From positions 1-64,000 of the forward strand of contig NZ_RCZA01000006.1 of NCBI RefSeq assembly GCF_006438925.1: a DNA stretch of 64,000 nucleotides, read 5' to 3'. The notes under the pieces were generated by a model that did not search any database, was not told the DNA's origin, and saw nothing but the letters and a program-made list of their open reading frames with translations. The translations under genes and the position numbers were made by a program. The DNA comes from Pseudomonas mandelii. GTDB lineage: Bacteria; Pseudomonadota; Gammaproteobacteria; Pseudomonadales; Pseudomonadaceae. Of this stretch, positions 17,994 to 26,730 are shown piece after piece. How positions within the stretch are numbered: the first letter of the stretch is position 1; each line of letters opens with the position of its first letter.

Positions 17994-18060
17994 ACCTTGG
18001 CCGTGTCTGCGGTTAGACTCGGCCACAGCATTAGCCCACAACAATAAAAGAGGTGCAGTT

Positions 18061-18807
18061 ATGGCTCGTTTGCAGAACAAGGTCGCGGTGGTTACCGGCG
18101 GCGCTTCAGGGATCGGTCTGGCCTGTGTGCGCCGCTTCGCCGCTGAAGGCGCGCAAGTGGTGGGGCTGGACATCGGCACCGCACCGGCGGATTTCCCTGG
18201 CCTGTTCATGACCCTCGATGTGCGCGACGAAGCGCAGGTCCAGCAGGTCATGCAAGAAGTCATCGGCCACTTCGGGCACATCGACGTGCTGGTCAACGCA
18301 GCCGGCGTTGCCGATCAGGGCAGCGTGACCCAGACCACCACCGCCAACTGGCAACGGGTGATGGACATCAACCTGACAGGCAGCATGCTTACTAGCAAAT
18401 ACGCGCTGGAATCGATGGTGTCGCAACGCAGCGGTTCGATCATCAATGTCGGCTCGATCTTCGGCCTGCAAGGCTGCGACGGCAACGTTGCCTATAACGT
18501 CTCCAAGGGCGGCATCAACCAGCTGACTCGCTCGATGGCCATTGATTACGGCTACGCCAATATCCGCGTCAACGGCTTGTGCCCCGGCCTGATCGAAACG
18601 CCGATGACCAGCATGGTCCGCGAGCAGGAAGCCTTCCACGCCTTCTTCGCCTCGCAGCACATGCTCAATCGCTCCGGGCAACCGGAAGAAGTGGCCAACG
18701 TCGCGCTGTTCCTGGCTTCAGACGAAGCGTCCTTTGTCAGCGGCCAGATGATCGCAGTGGACGGTGGTTTCTCCGCCGGTCGCCGCTTCGCCCCGCCCGC
18801 CCAGTAA
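18061..18807 (+). CDS. SDR-family dehydrogenase, probable hydroxysteroid dehydrogenase
   Basis: A 248-residue classical SDR with TGGASGIGLA, NAAGVAD, catalytic Ser in NVGSIFG and Tyr in YNVSKGG. It is preceded by GAGGTG and by its own copy of the regulatory dyad. It lies 72 bp upstream of fadD3 and probably shares its transcript. It could oxidise a steroid hydroxyl or a hydroxylated HIP derivative; the sequence does not decide which. Confidence 0.72.
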   Translation: MARLQNKVAVVTGGASGIGLACVRRFAAEGAQVVGLDIGTAPADFPGLFMTLDVRDEAQVQQVMQEVIGHFGHIDVLVNAAGVADQGSVTQTTTANWQRVMDINLTGSMLTSKYALESMVSQRSGSIINVGSIFGLQGCDGNVAYNVSKGGINQLTRSMAIDYGYANIRVNGLCPGLIETPMTSMVREQEAFHAFFASQHMLNRSGQPEEVANVALFLASDEASFVSGQMIAVDGGFSAGRRFAPPAQ

Positions 18808-18879
18808 TTCTTTATCCGGCCGGGCGCCCTGCCCGGCCCACTCCCTTTTTCGCCACTGTCTTCTAACCGGGGAGGCCCC

Positions 18880-20460
18880 ATGCCGCCTGTCGCAAACGCA
18901 CTGACCATCGCCCAACTGTTCGCCAACGCTGCCCAGGCCTACGGCGACCGCCCGGCCATCGAAGATGACGGGCGCTCGATCAGCTACCGAGAACTCGACC
19001 AACTGCGCCGCCAAGCCGCCCGCGCGCTGCTGGCAATGAACGTTCAAGCCGGGGATCGGGTGGCGATCTGGGCGCCTAATGTGTGGGAATGGATCGTGGC
19101 CGCCGGTGCGCTACAAAGTGTCGGCGCTGCACTGGTGCCACTCAACACCCGCATGAAAGGCAGCGAGGCTGGCTACATCCTGCGTGAAAGTGGCGCCTGC
19201 ATATTGTTCGCCATCGGTGAATTTCTGGGTGCGGACTACCCGAGCATGCTGGCGTCTGAAGCACTGCCGGCGCTACGACAGATCGTCACCTTGCGCAGCG
19301 GCGGGTCGGGCACGCTGAACTGGGATGACTTCCTCGACCTGGGCGCAGACGTTTCGCAATTGTCCCTGCGAACCCGCGAACAAAGCTTTGGCCCGCACGC
19401 GCTGTCCGACCTGCTGTTCACTTCGGGCACCACCGGCAAGCCCAAAGGCGTGATGACCAACCATGGACAAAATCTGCGGGTGATACGCGACTGGAGCGAG
19501 GTGGTGGGCTTGCGTGAGGGCGATCGCTACCTGATCGTCAATCCGTTCTTCCATTCCTTCGGTTACAAGGCCGGTTGGCTGGCGGCGCTGATGCGCGGCT
19601 GCACCATCGTGCCGCAGCAGGTGTTCGATGTGCAGGCGGTGCTTGAATGCGTCGAGCGCGAACGGATCACCGTCCTGCCCGGCCCGCCGACGCTCTATCA
19701 GTCATTGCTCGCCCATCCGCAACGCAGCGAATTTGACCTGACGTCATTGCGGGTAGCGGTGACCGGTGCCGCGGCGATTCCGGTGGAGATGATCCGGCGC
19801 ATGCGCGACGAACTGGGGTTTGCCACCATCGTCACCGCCTATGGTCTTACCGAAGTCTGCGGTTTTGCGACAATCTGCCGTCCTGGTGATTCGCCGGAAT
19901 TGGTGGCCACCACTAGCGGTCGGGCCATGCCTGGCGTGGAAATCCGCTGCGTTGGCAGCACCGGCCGCAGCCAACCGGCCAACGCTCCCGGCGAGGTTCA
20001 GGTGCGCGGCTACAACCTGATGCAGGGTTATTTCAATGATCCGCAGGCCAGCCGGGAAGTCCTCGATGCCGACGGCTGGCTGCACACCGGGGACATCGGC
20101 GTGCTCGACGAACAGGGTTACCTGCGCATCACCGACCGCCTCAAGGACATGTTCATCACTGGCGGTTTCAACGTGTACCCGGCGGAGATCGAGCACTGTT
20201 TGCTGACCTACCCCGGCGTGGCTCAGGTTGCGGTGATCGGCATCCCCGATGAACGTCTGGGTGAAGTGGCGATGGCCTTCCTGCTGCCAGCTCCTGGCAT
20301 TGAGATCGAGCAGGCCCGATTCCTCGCCTGGTGCCGCGAGCAGATGGCCAACTACAAAGTCCCGCGCCGGGTGCGGGTGCTTGAGAGCATGCCGCTCAAC
20401 GCGGCGGGGAAAGTGACCAAGAATGTGTTGCGTGAGTGGGCCTTGCAGCCAGTCAATTAA
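18880..20460 (+). CDS. fadD3: FadD3-like HIP-CoA ligase
   Basis: A 526-residue acyl-adenylate synthetase: P-loop LLFTSGTTGKPKGVM, AYGLTEVCG, hinge motif DMFITGGFNVYPAEIE, and catalytic Lys in NAAGKVTK. In steroid clusters this position is held by FadD3, which activates HIP (3aalpha-H-4alpha(3'-propanoate)-7abeta-methylhexahydro-1,5-indanedione) and so starts C/D-ring breakdown. GGGGAGG lies upstream of the ATG. Its last 130 bases are duplicated directly downstream. Confidence 0.85.
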   Translation: MPPVANALTIAQLFANAAQAYGDRPAIEDDGRSISYRELDQLRRQAARALLAMNVQAGDRVAIWAPNVWEWIVAAGALQSVGAALVPLNTRMKGSEAGYILRESGACILFAIGEFLGADYPSMLASEALPALRQIVTLRSGGSGTLNWDDFLDLGADVSQLSLRTREQSFGPHALSDLLFTSGTTGKPKGVMTNHGQNLRVIRDWSEVVGLREGDRYLIVNPFFHSFGYKAGWLAALMRGCTIVPQQVFDVQAVLECVERERITVLPGPPTLYQSLLAHPQRSEFDLTSLRVAVTGAAAIPVEMIRRMRDELGFATIVTAYGLTEVCGFATICRPGDSPELVATTSGRAMPGVEIRCVGSTGRSQPANAPGEVQVRGYNLMQGYFNDPQASREVLDADGWLHTGDIGVLDEQGYLRITDRLKDMFITGGFNVYPAEIEHCLLTYPGVAQVAVIGIPDERLGEVAMAFLLPAPGIEIEQARFLAWCREQMANYKVPRRVRVLESMPLNAAGKVTKNVLREWALQPVN

Positions 20461-20530
20461 ACACAATCCCTGTGGGAGCGAGCTTGCTGAATGTGGGTTA
20501 GACCACCCGCGCCGGATGCTGCTGGCGCGG

Positions 20531-20660
20531 GTGCCGCGAGCAGATGGCCAACTACAAAGTCCCGCGCCGGGTGCGAGTGCTTGAGAGCATGCCGCTCAAC
20601 GCAGCGGGCAAAGTGACCAAGAATGTGTTGCGTGAGTGGGCTTTGCAGTCAGTCAATTAA
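20531..20660 (+). pseudogene. Duplicated C-terminal fragment of fadD3
   Basis: This repeats the last 43 codons of fadD3 including the TAA stop, with five base differences from the intact gene copy. It has no start signal and should not be translated separately. It is a relic of the tandem duplication described at 20331-20825. Confidence 0.85.
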
Positions 20661-20670
20661 ACACAATCCC

Positions 20671-20760
20671 TGTGGGAGCGAGCTTGCTCGCGATGGCGGC
20701 CTGACAGTCAACATAGATGTTGAATGTGACGGCCTCATCGCGAGCAAGCTCGCTCCCACA
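20671..20760. repeat. REP inverted pair between fadD3 and the convergent SDR gene
   Basis: Arms TGTGGGAGCGAGCTTGCTCGCGATG and its near-perfect complement enclose a loop with a smaller dyad (CAACATAGATGTTG). The pair lies between convergent genes and may end both transcripts. A truncated half-REP from the duplication remains at 20471-20488. Confidence 0.9.
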
Positions 20761-20790
20761 GGGTTTTGGGTTGGGCCTGCTGAATGTGGG

Positions 20791-21669
20791 TTAGACCACC
20801 CGCGCCGGATGCTGCTGGCGCGGGTCGCCGAGCATGGCGCGGTGGGAAGGTGGCTGGCGGCCGCCGGCTTCGCTGATGCCGTAACCGGCGGCTATTTCGG
20901 CGGTGATTAATGTCTGCCCGGAGAACGTCATCAACTGCGGGTCATTGAGCAGAGCGTGAATCACCCGGCCGTTGAATTGCGGGGTTTCGGCATTGGCCAG
21001 AAAGGCCTTGTATTGCTCGCCATGTTGCTCGCCGGCTATCCGGGTGCGTTCGGTCAGTTGCGGGCCGAGCCATAGCGATAACGCCGCCACGCCTCGCCCC
21101 TCGAAATCGATGGCCATGTCGGCCGCCAACTTGTCGCAACCCGCTTTTTGCGCGCCATATGCAGGGCCATGCATGTAACACCCGGCACCGAATGACGAGG
21201 TGAAACAGATCAGCCCTCGACCGCTGCGCAGCAACAACGGCGCGGCGTGATAACTGGCGATATAAGCCGAACGCAGACCCACGTCGAGGATCCGCACCAG
21301 GTCCAGCGGCTTCTCCCAGAAAGGTCCCGGCTCGATCAACTGGTCATGAATGAACGCGGCATTGTTCACCAGCAAATCCAGTTGACCGCATTCGCTTTCA
21401 ACCCGGGCGAACAGCGCCTGAACCTGGGTGTCATCTGCATGATCGCAGACCACCGCAATACCACATCCACCGGCAGCGGTAATCGCAACCGCGGTGTCTT
21501 CCAGCGAGCCGCGCAACGCATGGCCGTATAAATTCGATCCACCGTGCTCCGGATCGCGTCCGGTGACGAACACCGTCATGCCCGCAGCGCCAAGGGCCAA
21601 GGCGATGCCTTGACCGACCCCGCGACTGGCGCCCGTCACGACGGCAACTTGTTTGCGTTGCTGATTCAT
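20791..21669 (-). CDS. SDR-family oxidoreductase translationally coupled to kstD
   Basis: A 292-residue SDR with TGASRGVGQGIALALG, NNAAF, catalytic Ser in FTSSFGAG and Tyr in PAYGAQKAG, and a long C-terminal extension. AGGAGCG precedes the ATG at 21669, which overlaps the kstD stop by 4 bp. Its partner suggests a ring A/B redox step on a steroid, but the family is broad. Its last codons lie in the duplicated segment. Confidence 0.72.
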   Translation of the reverse strand: MNQQRKQVAVVTGASRGVGQGIALALGAAGMTVFVTGRDPEHGGSNLYGHALRGSLEDTAVAITAAGGCGIAVVCDHADDTQVQALFARVESECGQLDLLVNNAAFIHDQLIEPGPFWEKPLDLVRILDVGLRSAYIASYHAAPLLLRSGRGLICFTSSFGAGCYMHGPAYGAQKAGCDKLAADMAIDFEGRGVAALSLWLGPQLTERTRIAGEQHGEQYKAFLANAETPQFNGRVIHALLNDPQLMTFSGQTLITAEIAAGYGISEAGGRQPPSHRAMLGDPRQQHPARVV

Positions 21670-23408
21670 TCGACGCTCCTGAACAGGCTTTTGGCCGAGC
21701 TGGTCTCGATCTGACACTTGATGTGATTGGCCGCCAGGTAACCGAAGGTCATTGCCGGGCCGATGGTCGAACCGGCGCCCGGATACGTGCGCCCCATCAT
21801 CGAAGCGGCGCTGTTGCCGATGGCATACAAACCGTTGATGGGTTGCCCGCCCTCATGCAGCACGCGGGCGTGAACATCGGTCAGCAAACCACCCTTGGTG
21901 CCGATATCCCCGGCATCAATGCGCACGGCGTAGAACGGACCTTTGAGCAACGGCGCCAGGCAAGGATTGGGCTGCACATTCGGATCACCGTAGTAGCGAT
22001 CGAACAGCGATTCACCTTTATGGAAATCTGTGTCGACACCCTGTACGGCCATGCCGTTGAAACGCTGCACCGTACGGACCAGGCCGGCACCGTCGACGCC
22101 AATTTTTTCTGCCAGCGCCTGCAAACTCGCGGCCTTGTAAAAGTACTCGCGCAGATGCTCGGGCAGCTGCCAATCGGGCTGCGCGTAGCCTGGTAGTAAC
22201 GCGCCGCAGGGGTACTTGCGGCGGAATTCGGCGTCGAACACCATCCAGCACGGCACACTCACCGCGCCTTCGCGATTGTTGGCGTACATCGCGTAAACGA
22301 TATCGGTATAGGGCGCGGCTTCGTTGACGAAGCGCTCGCCGGCAGAGTTGACCAGCACGCAGCCCGGCAAGGTCCGCTCGACGAACAGTGCACGCTGCTT
22401 TTCTTCGCCCTGGACATGGGTGGTCGGCGCCCACCAGCTATGGTCCATCAGCGCAGTGCGAGCACCGATGGCCTGACCGGCGCGAATGCCGTCACCGGTA
22501 TTGTGCGGCGGTGTGGCACTCCAGTCGGCTTGGGTCGGCTGTGGCAGATACTGCGTACGCATCGCCTGATTACGCTCGAAACCACCGGCCGCGATGATCA
22601 CCCCGTAGCGTGCCTTGACGTTGAGTAACTGCCCGTCGCGACAGACGCGAACGCCGCCAACCCGATCACCGACGAGCAGCAGTTCTTCCAGTGCACAGTT
22701 CAGCCAAAGGGACTTGCCGCGATCCTGCAACGAACAGCGCAAGGCACCGATCAAGGCATTGCCAAGGGTCAGGAAGCGGTCACGCCGTGACAGCCTCCGC
22801 CCCTCGCGGTCACGCCAGTAACGCCACATCACCCGCAGTGTCAGTCGCAACCAGCCAGGGCCACGGCACAGCAGCACCTGTGCCTCTTTCATGGTCATCG
22901 CCATGCGTCCCATCATCAGTGTTCCGGGGGATGGCGCACGCATGCGCAGAAACTCTTCACCCAGTTCGGCAGCGTCAAATGGTTGCGGGTCCATGGAGCG
23001 GTAGCCCGATTTTCCGCCTTCGACTTCCGGGTAGTAATCGGCATAACGAGGCTGCGCCTCGAAGCGCACGCGGGTCTGTTGCTCAAGGTATTCGACCATC
23101 TCGCGGCCGTGTTCGACATAGGCTTCGATACGCCCGTCATCGATCTCGCCATGGGTCACCGCACGGATATAGGCGATCGCTTCTGCCGCAGAATCACTGC
23201 CGCCCAAGGCTTTGATCCGGTGATTGTCCGGTATCCAGATGCCGCCGCCGGACACCGCCGAGGTACCGCCGTATTCGGCGCTCTTCTCGATCAATAGCGC
23301 ATTGAGGCCCAGATCGTGGGCACGCAGCGCCGCAGTCATTCCCCCCGCTCCGGAGCCAATCACCAGTACATCGCAGCACTCATCCCATTTGATCCCGGCA
23401 GCTTTCAT
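21666..23408 (-). CDS. kstD: 3-ketosteroid delta1-dehydrogenase KstD
   Basis: A 580-residue FAD protein with VLVIGSGAGGMTAALRA at the N-terminus, EKSAEYGGTSAVSGGGIWIP, and the C-terminal AIGNSAASMMGRTYPGAGSTIGPAMTFGY region that carries the catalytic Tyr/Gly of KstD enzymes. It introduces the C1-C2 double bond in androstenedione or its 9-hydroxy form; with KshA this triggers opening of ring B. The regulatory dyad lies 103 bp upstream. Confidence 0.9.
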   Translation of the reverse strand: MKAAGIKWDECCDVLVIGSGAGGMTAALRAHDLGLNALLIEKSAEYGGTSAVSGGGIWIPDNHRIKALGGSDSAAEAIAYIRAVTHGEIDDGRIEAYVEHGREMVEYLEQQTRVRFEAQPRYADYYPEVEGGKSGYRSMDPQPFDAAELGEEFLRMRAPSPGTLMMGRMAMTMKEAQVLLCRGPGWLRLTLRVMWRYWRDREGRRLSRRDRFLTLGNALIGALRCSLQDRGKSLWLNCALEELLLVGDRVGGVRVCRDGQLLNVKARYGVIIAAGGFERNQAMRTQYLPQPTQADWSATPPHNTGDGIRAGQAIGARTALMDHSWWAPTTHVQGEEKQRALFVERTLPGCVLVNSAGERFVNEAAPYTDIVYAMYANNREGAVSVPCWMVFDAEFRRKYPCGALLPGYAQPDWQLPEHLREYFYKAASLQALAEKIGVDGAGLVRTVQRFNGMAVQGVDTDFHKGESLFDRYYGDPNVQPNPCLAPLLKGPFYAVRIDAGDIGTKGGLLTDVHARVLHEGGQPINGLYAIGNSAASMMGRTYPGAGSTIGPAMTFGYLAANHIKCQIETSSAKSLFRSVE

Positions 23409-23510
23409 GCGATCACCCTTGCTCAGCGCCCATCAGGCAGAAACCGCCGCCGCCAGATCTTCGCCCGGTGCAGTCGGTCTCGGGATTGTTCGCCGCGAGC
23501 CCTGAACGGT

Positions 23511-23530
23511 CATCGTCCGATGGGACTAAG
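23511..23530 (-). promoter_or_regulatory. Steroid-regulon dyad upstream of kstD
   Basis: Minus-strand CTTAGTCCCATCGGACGATG, 103 bp before kstD. It forms a divergent pair with the site at 23561-23580, each pointing to its own gene. Confidence 0.75.
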
Positions 23531-23560
23531 GCGATGGGCGCCCCAGCCCCGTGCAAATCG

Positions 23561-23580
23561 CTTAGTCCGCTTGGACGATG
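23561..23580 (+). promoter_or_regulatory. Steroid-regulon dyad upstream of the DUF1302 gene
   Basis: CTTAGTCCGCTTGGACGATG, 93 bp before the ATG at 23674. Together with the preceding site it makes a symmetric divergent control region. Confidence 0.75.
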
Positions 23581-23673
23581 TTGCGCCCCAAAGCTGACTC
23601 CATAGTCGCCCACAGCATCAATCACCCCCCTGAAATGCAGGTCGGGCAGGTCTGACCTGGGCATGAGGACGAC

Positions 23674-25251
23674 ATGATAAAAACAATAATCGCCCCACAA
23701 TCGCTGCACCCTCGCGTACAGCTGGCCATGCTTTTGCTGGCTGGTGGACTGGGCAGTCAAGCCAGCGCCATGAGTTTCCAGCCGAACGAGGATTTGAGCG
23801 TCGACTGGGATACCACACTGACTTACAGCCTGGCCTGGCGGACCGAGTCTCGCGATCACAAGCTGACGGCCAATGCCAACGGCAACGACGGCGACAACGC
23901 GTTCGACAAAGGCAGCCTGATCAACAACCGCAGCGGTTTTCTCACCGAGGCCAACATCAAATGGCGTGAGGATTACGGGGTGTTCCTGCGTGGAACGGGC
24001 TTCTACGACAACGTTTACGATCAGGGCAACGACAACGACACAGGCACCTCGAACTGCTTCGCCGGCGGTCATTGCAACCGTCCCGACCGGTTCTCCCAGG
24101 ACACCATCGATCAACACCGCAATGAACTGCGCATGCTCGATTACTACGCGTATGGCACCTGGGACATCGGTGGCCACAACTTCAACGCGCGGCTCGGCAA
24201 TCAGGTGGTGAGCTGGGGTGAAAGCCTGTTCTACCCCGGCATTTCCGCCGCCCAGAGCCCGGTGGATGCGACCAAGTCGACCACTCCGGGGGTTGAGGTC
24301 AAGGAAATCCTGTTGCCCGTCGGCCAATTGTTCACGCAGTTCAGCCTGACCGACAGCCTCGATCTGCAGGCCTACTACCAATACAAATGGGAAAAGACCG
24401 AGCTGTTCGGCGTGGGTAGCTACTTTTCCACCACCGACTTCATCGACGAGGGCGGCTTCAACGACGCCAGCGGTTTCCTGACACGCCTGGGTGACGACAA
24501 GCCGAGCGACAGCGGCCAATACGGTGTGGCCCTGACCTATGCGGCAGAGTCGCTGAACAACACAGAGTTCGGCCTCTACTACTCGCGCTACCACGACAAG
24601 ACCCCGTCGCTGGATTTCCAGACCGACCTGGGGCACTACCGTGTGCGCTACTTCGACAACATTGACCTGTACGGCGCGAGTTTCTCCACGGTGCTGGGCA
24701 GCGTGAGCTGGGCCGGTGAAGTCAGCTACCGCGACGGTCAGCCAGTGATGGTCGACAACGGTTTCTCAAGCCCGGTGCGCGGCAAAACCCTGCAGGCGCA
24801 GACCTCGATGATCTACGTGCTCGGCCCGACTTCATGGGCCGACAACACCACTCTCACCGGCGAGCTGGTCTACAACACCGTGCTCAGCAACGACAAGTCG
24901 GAACCTGTGACATTCGCCCCTGGATTCTCGCAGCCGGGCACCGACAGTCTGGTCTATGACCGCGACGCCTTCGGTTACACGGTGCAGGCGAACTTCGATT
25001 ACAACAACGTGTTCAGCGGCTGGGACATGTCGGTGCCCGTCACCTACAGCACCGCAGCCCAGCATGACAGCGCACTGGTGGGATCGATCAACTCAGGCCA
25101 GGGCGACGACCGCGCGAGCATCGGCAGCTCGTGGCGCTATCTGGGCAACTTCACCGTCGAGGCCCGTTACAACGCCTACCTGGGCAACGCCAACAACGCC
25201 CCGTTGGCCGACCGCGACAACGTCGCCCTCAACTTCAAATACCGGTTCTGA
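23674..25251 (+). CDS. DUF1302-family outer-membrane protein
   Basis: A 525-residue protein with a signal peptide ending near LGSQASA (residue about 32), then alternating beta strands rich in Tyr/Asp/Asn, and a C-terminal ...NFKYRF ending in Phe as expected for a beta-barrel inserted by BAM. The family is often encoded next to DUF1329 in Pseudomonas and found with catabolism of hydrophobic substrates. A role in steroid passage through the outer membrane is plausible but not shown. Confidence 0.82.
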   Translation: MIKTIIAPQSLHPRVQLAMLLLAGGLGSQASAMSFQPNEDLSVDWDTTLTYSLAWRTESRDHKLTANANGNDGDNAFDKGSLINNRSGFLTEANIKWREDYGVFLRGTGFYDNVYDQGNDNDTGTSNCFAGGHCNRPDRFSQDTIDQHRNELRMLDYYAYGTWDIGGHNFNARLGNQVVSWGESLFYPGISAAQSPVDATKSTTPGVEVKEILLPVGQLFTQFSLTDSLDLQAYYQYKWEKTELFGVGSYFSTTDFIDEGGFNDASGFLTRLGDDKPSDSGQYGVALTYAAESLNNTEFGLYYSRYHDKTPSLDFQTDLGHYRVRYFDNIDLYGASFSTVLGSVSWAGEVSYRDGQPVMVDNGFSSPVRGKTLQAQTSMIYVLGPTSWADNTTLTGELVYNTVLSNDKSEPVTFAPGFSQPGTDSLVYDRDAFGYTVQANFDYNNVFSGWDMSVPVTYSTAAQHDSALVGSINSGQGDDRASIGSSWRYLGNFTVEARYNAYLGNANNAPLADRDNVALNFKYRF

Positions 25252-25273
25252 TCCCCTGATGGAGGAGCACAGC

Positions 25274-26653
25274 ATGTCTAGATTTACCCACACATTGTTG
25301 GGCACGGCGTTGGCCGTCAGCCTGCTCGGCAGTGGCCTGGTTCAGGCCAAAATCAGCAATGAAGAAGCCGCACGCCTGGGTCAGGACCTGACCCCGATGG
25401 GTGCCGAGAAAGCGGGCAACGCCGACGGCAGCATCCCGGCCTGGACCGGAAAATGGCGCGGCTTGCCGCCGCAGCTCAAATACGCTGGCCCCGGCACGCC
25501 GTACCCGGACCCGTACGCGGCAGAAAAGCCGTTGTTCGTGATCAATGCGCAAAACATGGACAAGTACGCCAACAACCTCACCGATGGCCAAAAAGCGTTG
25601 CTTAAACGCTACCCCGCGACCTTCAACATTCCGGTGTACCCGAGCCATCGCGACTTCCGTTTCGATCAGCGCCTGGAAGACCTCGTCAAGAAAAACGCGG
25701 TCAGCGCCGAACTGGCCAACGACAACAACGACACGCAAAACGCCTGGGGCGCCTCGCCGTTCCCGATTCCAAAGAACGGTAGCGAGTTGATGTTCAACCA
25801 TACGCTGGCCGGACGCGCCAATACCGAAGAGGCCAACTACGGGCAGGCGGTGGTCTATTCCAACAAGGAACGTGTGCTCGAAGAGGTCAATTACAAGATC
25901 TTCTCGATCTGGTCCAGCCCGGATAAAACCCTGGAGAGCGCCAACGGCATTCTCACCAACTTCCTGATCACCACCCTGGAGCCGGTGCGCAAGAAAGGCG
26001 AGATCGTCGTCGGTCACGAGTTCATCAACCCGACCGCCTCCCCTCGCCAGGCCTGGCAGTACAGCCCGGGGCAACGTCGGGTACGCCGCGCACCGACCGT
26101 GGGTTATGACTCGCCAAGTGGCGCCGGCGGCTTCCGGGTGTATGACGAAGATCGTTTGTTCAACGGTGCACCGGATCGCTACAACTGGACCATCGTCGGC
26201 AAGAAAGAAATCTACATCCCGTACCACAACTACAAGATCGACGACCCGAGCGTGACCACCGACCAGATTCTGGCCACCACCGGCCACATCGATCCGCAGT
26301 ACATGCGCTATGAAAAGCACCGCGTCTGGGTCTTGCAGGCAACCCTTAAAGAAGGCGCCCGGCATGTTTACGCCAAGCGTGTGTTGTACCTGGACGAGGA
26401 TTCCTGGGCCGCTACCCTGGCCGACAACTACGACAGCCGCGGCGTGCTTTGGCGCACCAACATGCAGACCTCGATCTACGCCTACGAGCTGCAGCGCTAC
26501 CACGCTCGCCTCGGGATCTACCATGACCTGATCGCCGGCTCGTATCTGGTTGACCGTATGTTGATCGATCAAAAGCCCGCCAAGCTCAACGCCACCGCCT
26601 TCACTGAAGACGAATTCACCCCAGGCAACCTGCGCAAACTCGGCACTCGCTAA
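25274..26653 (+). CDS. DUF1329-family exported protein
   Basis: A 459-residue protein with a signal peptide (MSRFTHTLLGTALAVSLLGSGLVQA) and the DUF1329 body with IPAWTGKWRGLPP, Trp/Tyr-rich segments and QMRYEKHRVW-like (here QYMRYEKHRVW). The ATG at 25274 follows GGAGGAG and lies 22 bp after the DUF1302 gene. DUF1329 proteins resemble lipoprotein-carrier folds (LolA/LolB-like), suggesting periplasmic handling of a lipophilic ligand. A terminator follows. Confidence 0.82.
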   Translation: MSRFTHTLLGTALAVSLLGSGLVQAKISNEEAARLGQDLTPMGAEKAGNADGSIPAWTGKWRGLPPQLKYAGPGTPYPDPYAAEKPLFVINAQNMDKYANNLTDGQKALLKRYPATFNIPVYPSHRDFRFDQRLEDLVKKNAVSAELANDNNDTQNAWGASPFPIPKNGSELMFNHTLAGRANTEEANYGQAVVYSNKERVLEEVNYKIFSIWSSPDKTLESANGILTNFLITTLEPVRKKGEIVVGHEFINPTASPRQAWQYSPGQRRVRRAPTVGYDSPSGAGGFRVYDEDRLFNGAPDRYNWTIVGKKEIYIPYHNYKIDDPSVTTDQILATTGHIDPQYMRYEKHRVWVLQATLKEGARHVYAKRVLYLDEDSWAATLADNYDSRGVLWRTNMQTSIYAYELQRYHARLGIYHDLIAGSYLVDRMLIDQKPAKLNATAFTEDEFTPGNLRKLGTR

Positions 26654-26661
26654 ACCCTCTG

Positions 26662-26702
26662 CGCCCTGACCGATTTACTCGGTCGGGGCGTTGTGCTTTT
26701 TT
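26662..26702 (+). terminator. Rho-independent terminator after the DUF1329 gene
   Basis: The stem GCCCTGACCGA / TCGGTCGGGGC (26663-26673 and 26679-26689) has one G-T pair and a TTTAC loop. It is followed within a few bases by TGCTTTTTT. The T run touches the leader of the next gene. Confidence 0.75.
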
Positions 26703-26730
26703 GAACTCGCTCATTTCACGGAAAACCCCC

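Larger units (their letters stand above)
20331..20825. repeat. Tandem duplication of the fadD3 3' end and the convergent intergenic region
   Basis: Positions 20331-20488 recur at 20531-20688, offset exactly 200 bp, with about five mismatches. The 3' boundary 20485-20532 recurs at 20778-20825, offset 293 bp. The arrangement is explained by a tandem duplication of about 293 bp spanning both convergent gene ends, followed by loss of 93 bp between TGCT direct repeats in the upstream copy, which removed most of its REP pair. Confidence 0.9.
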
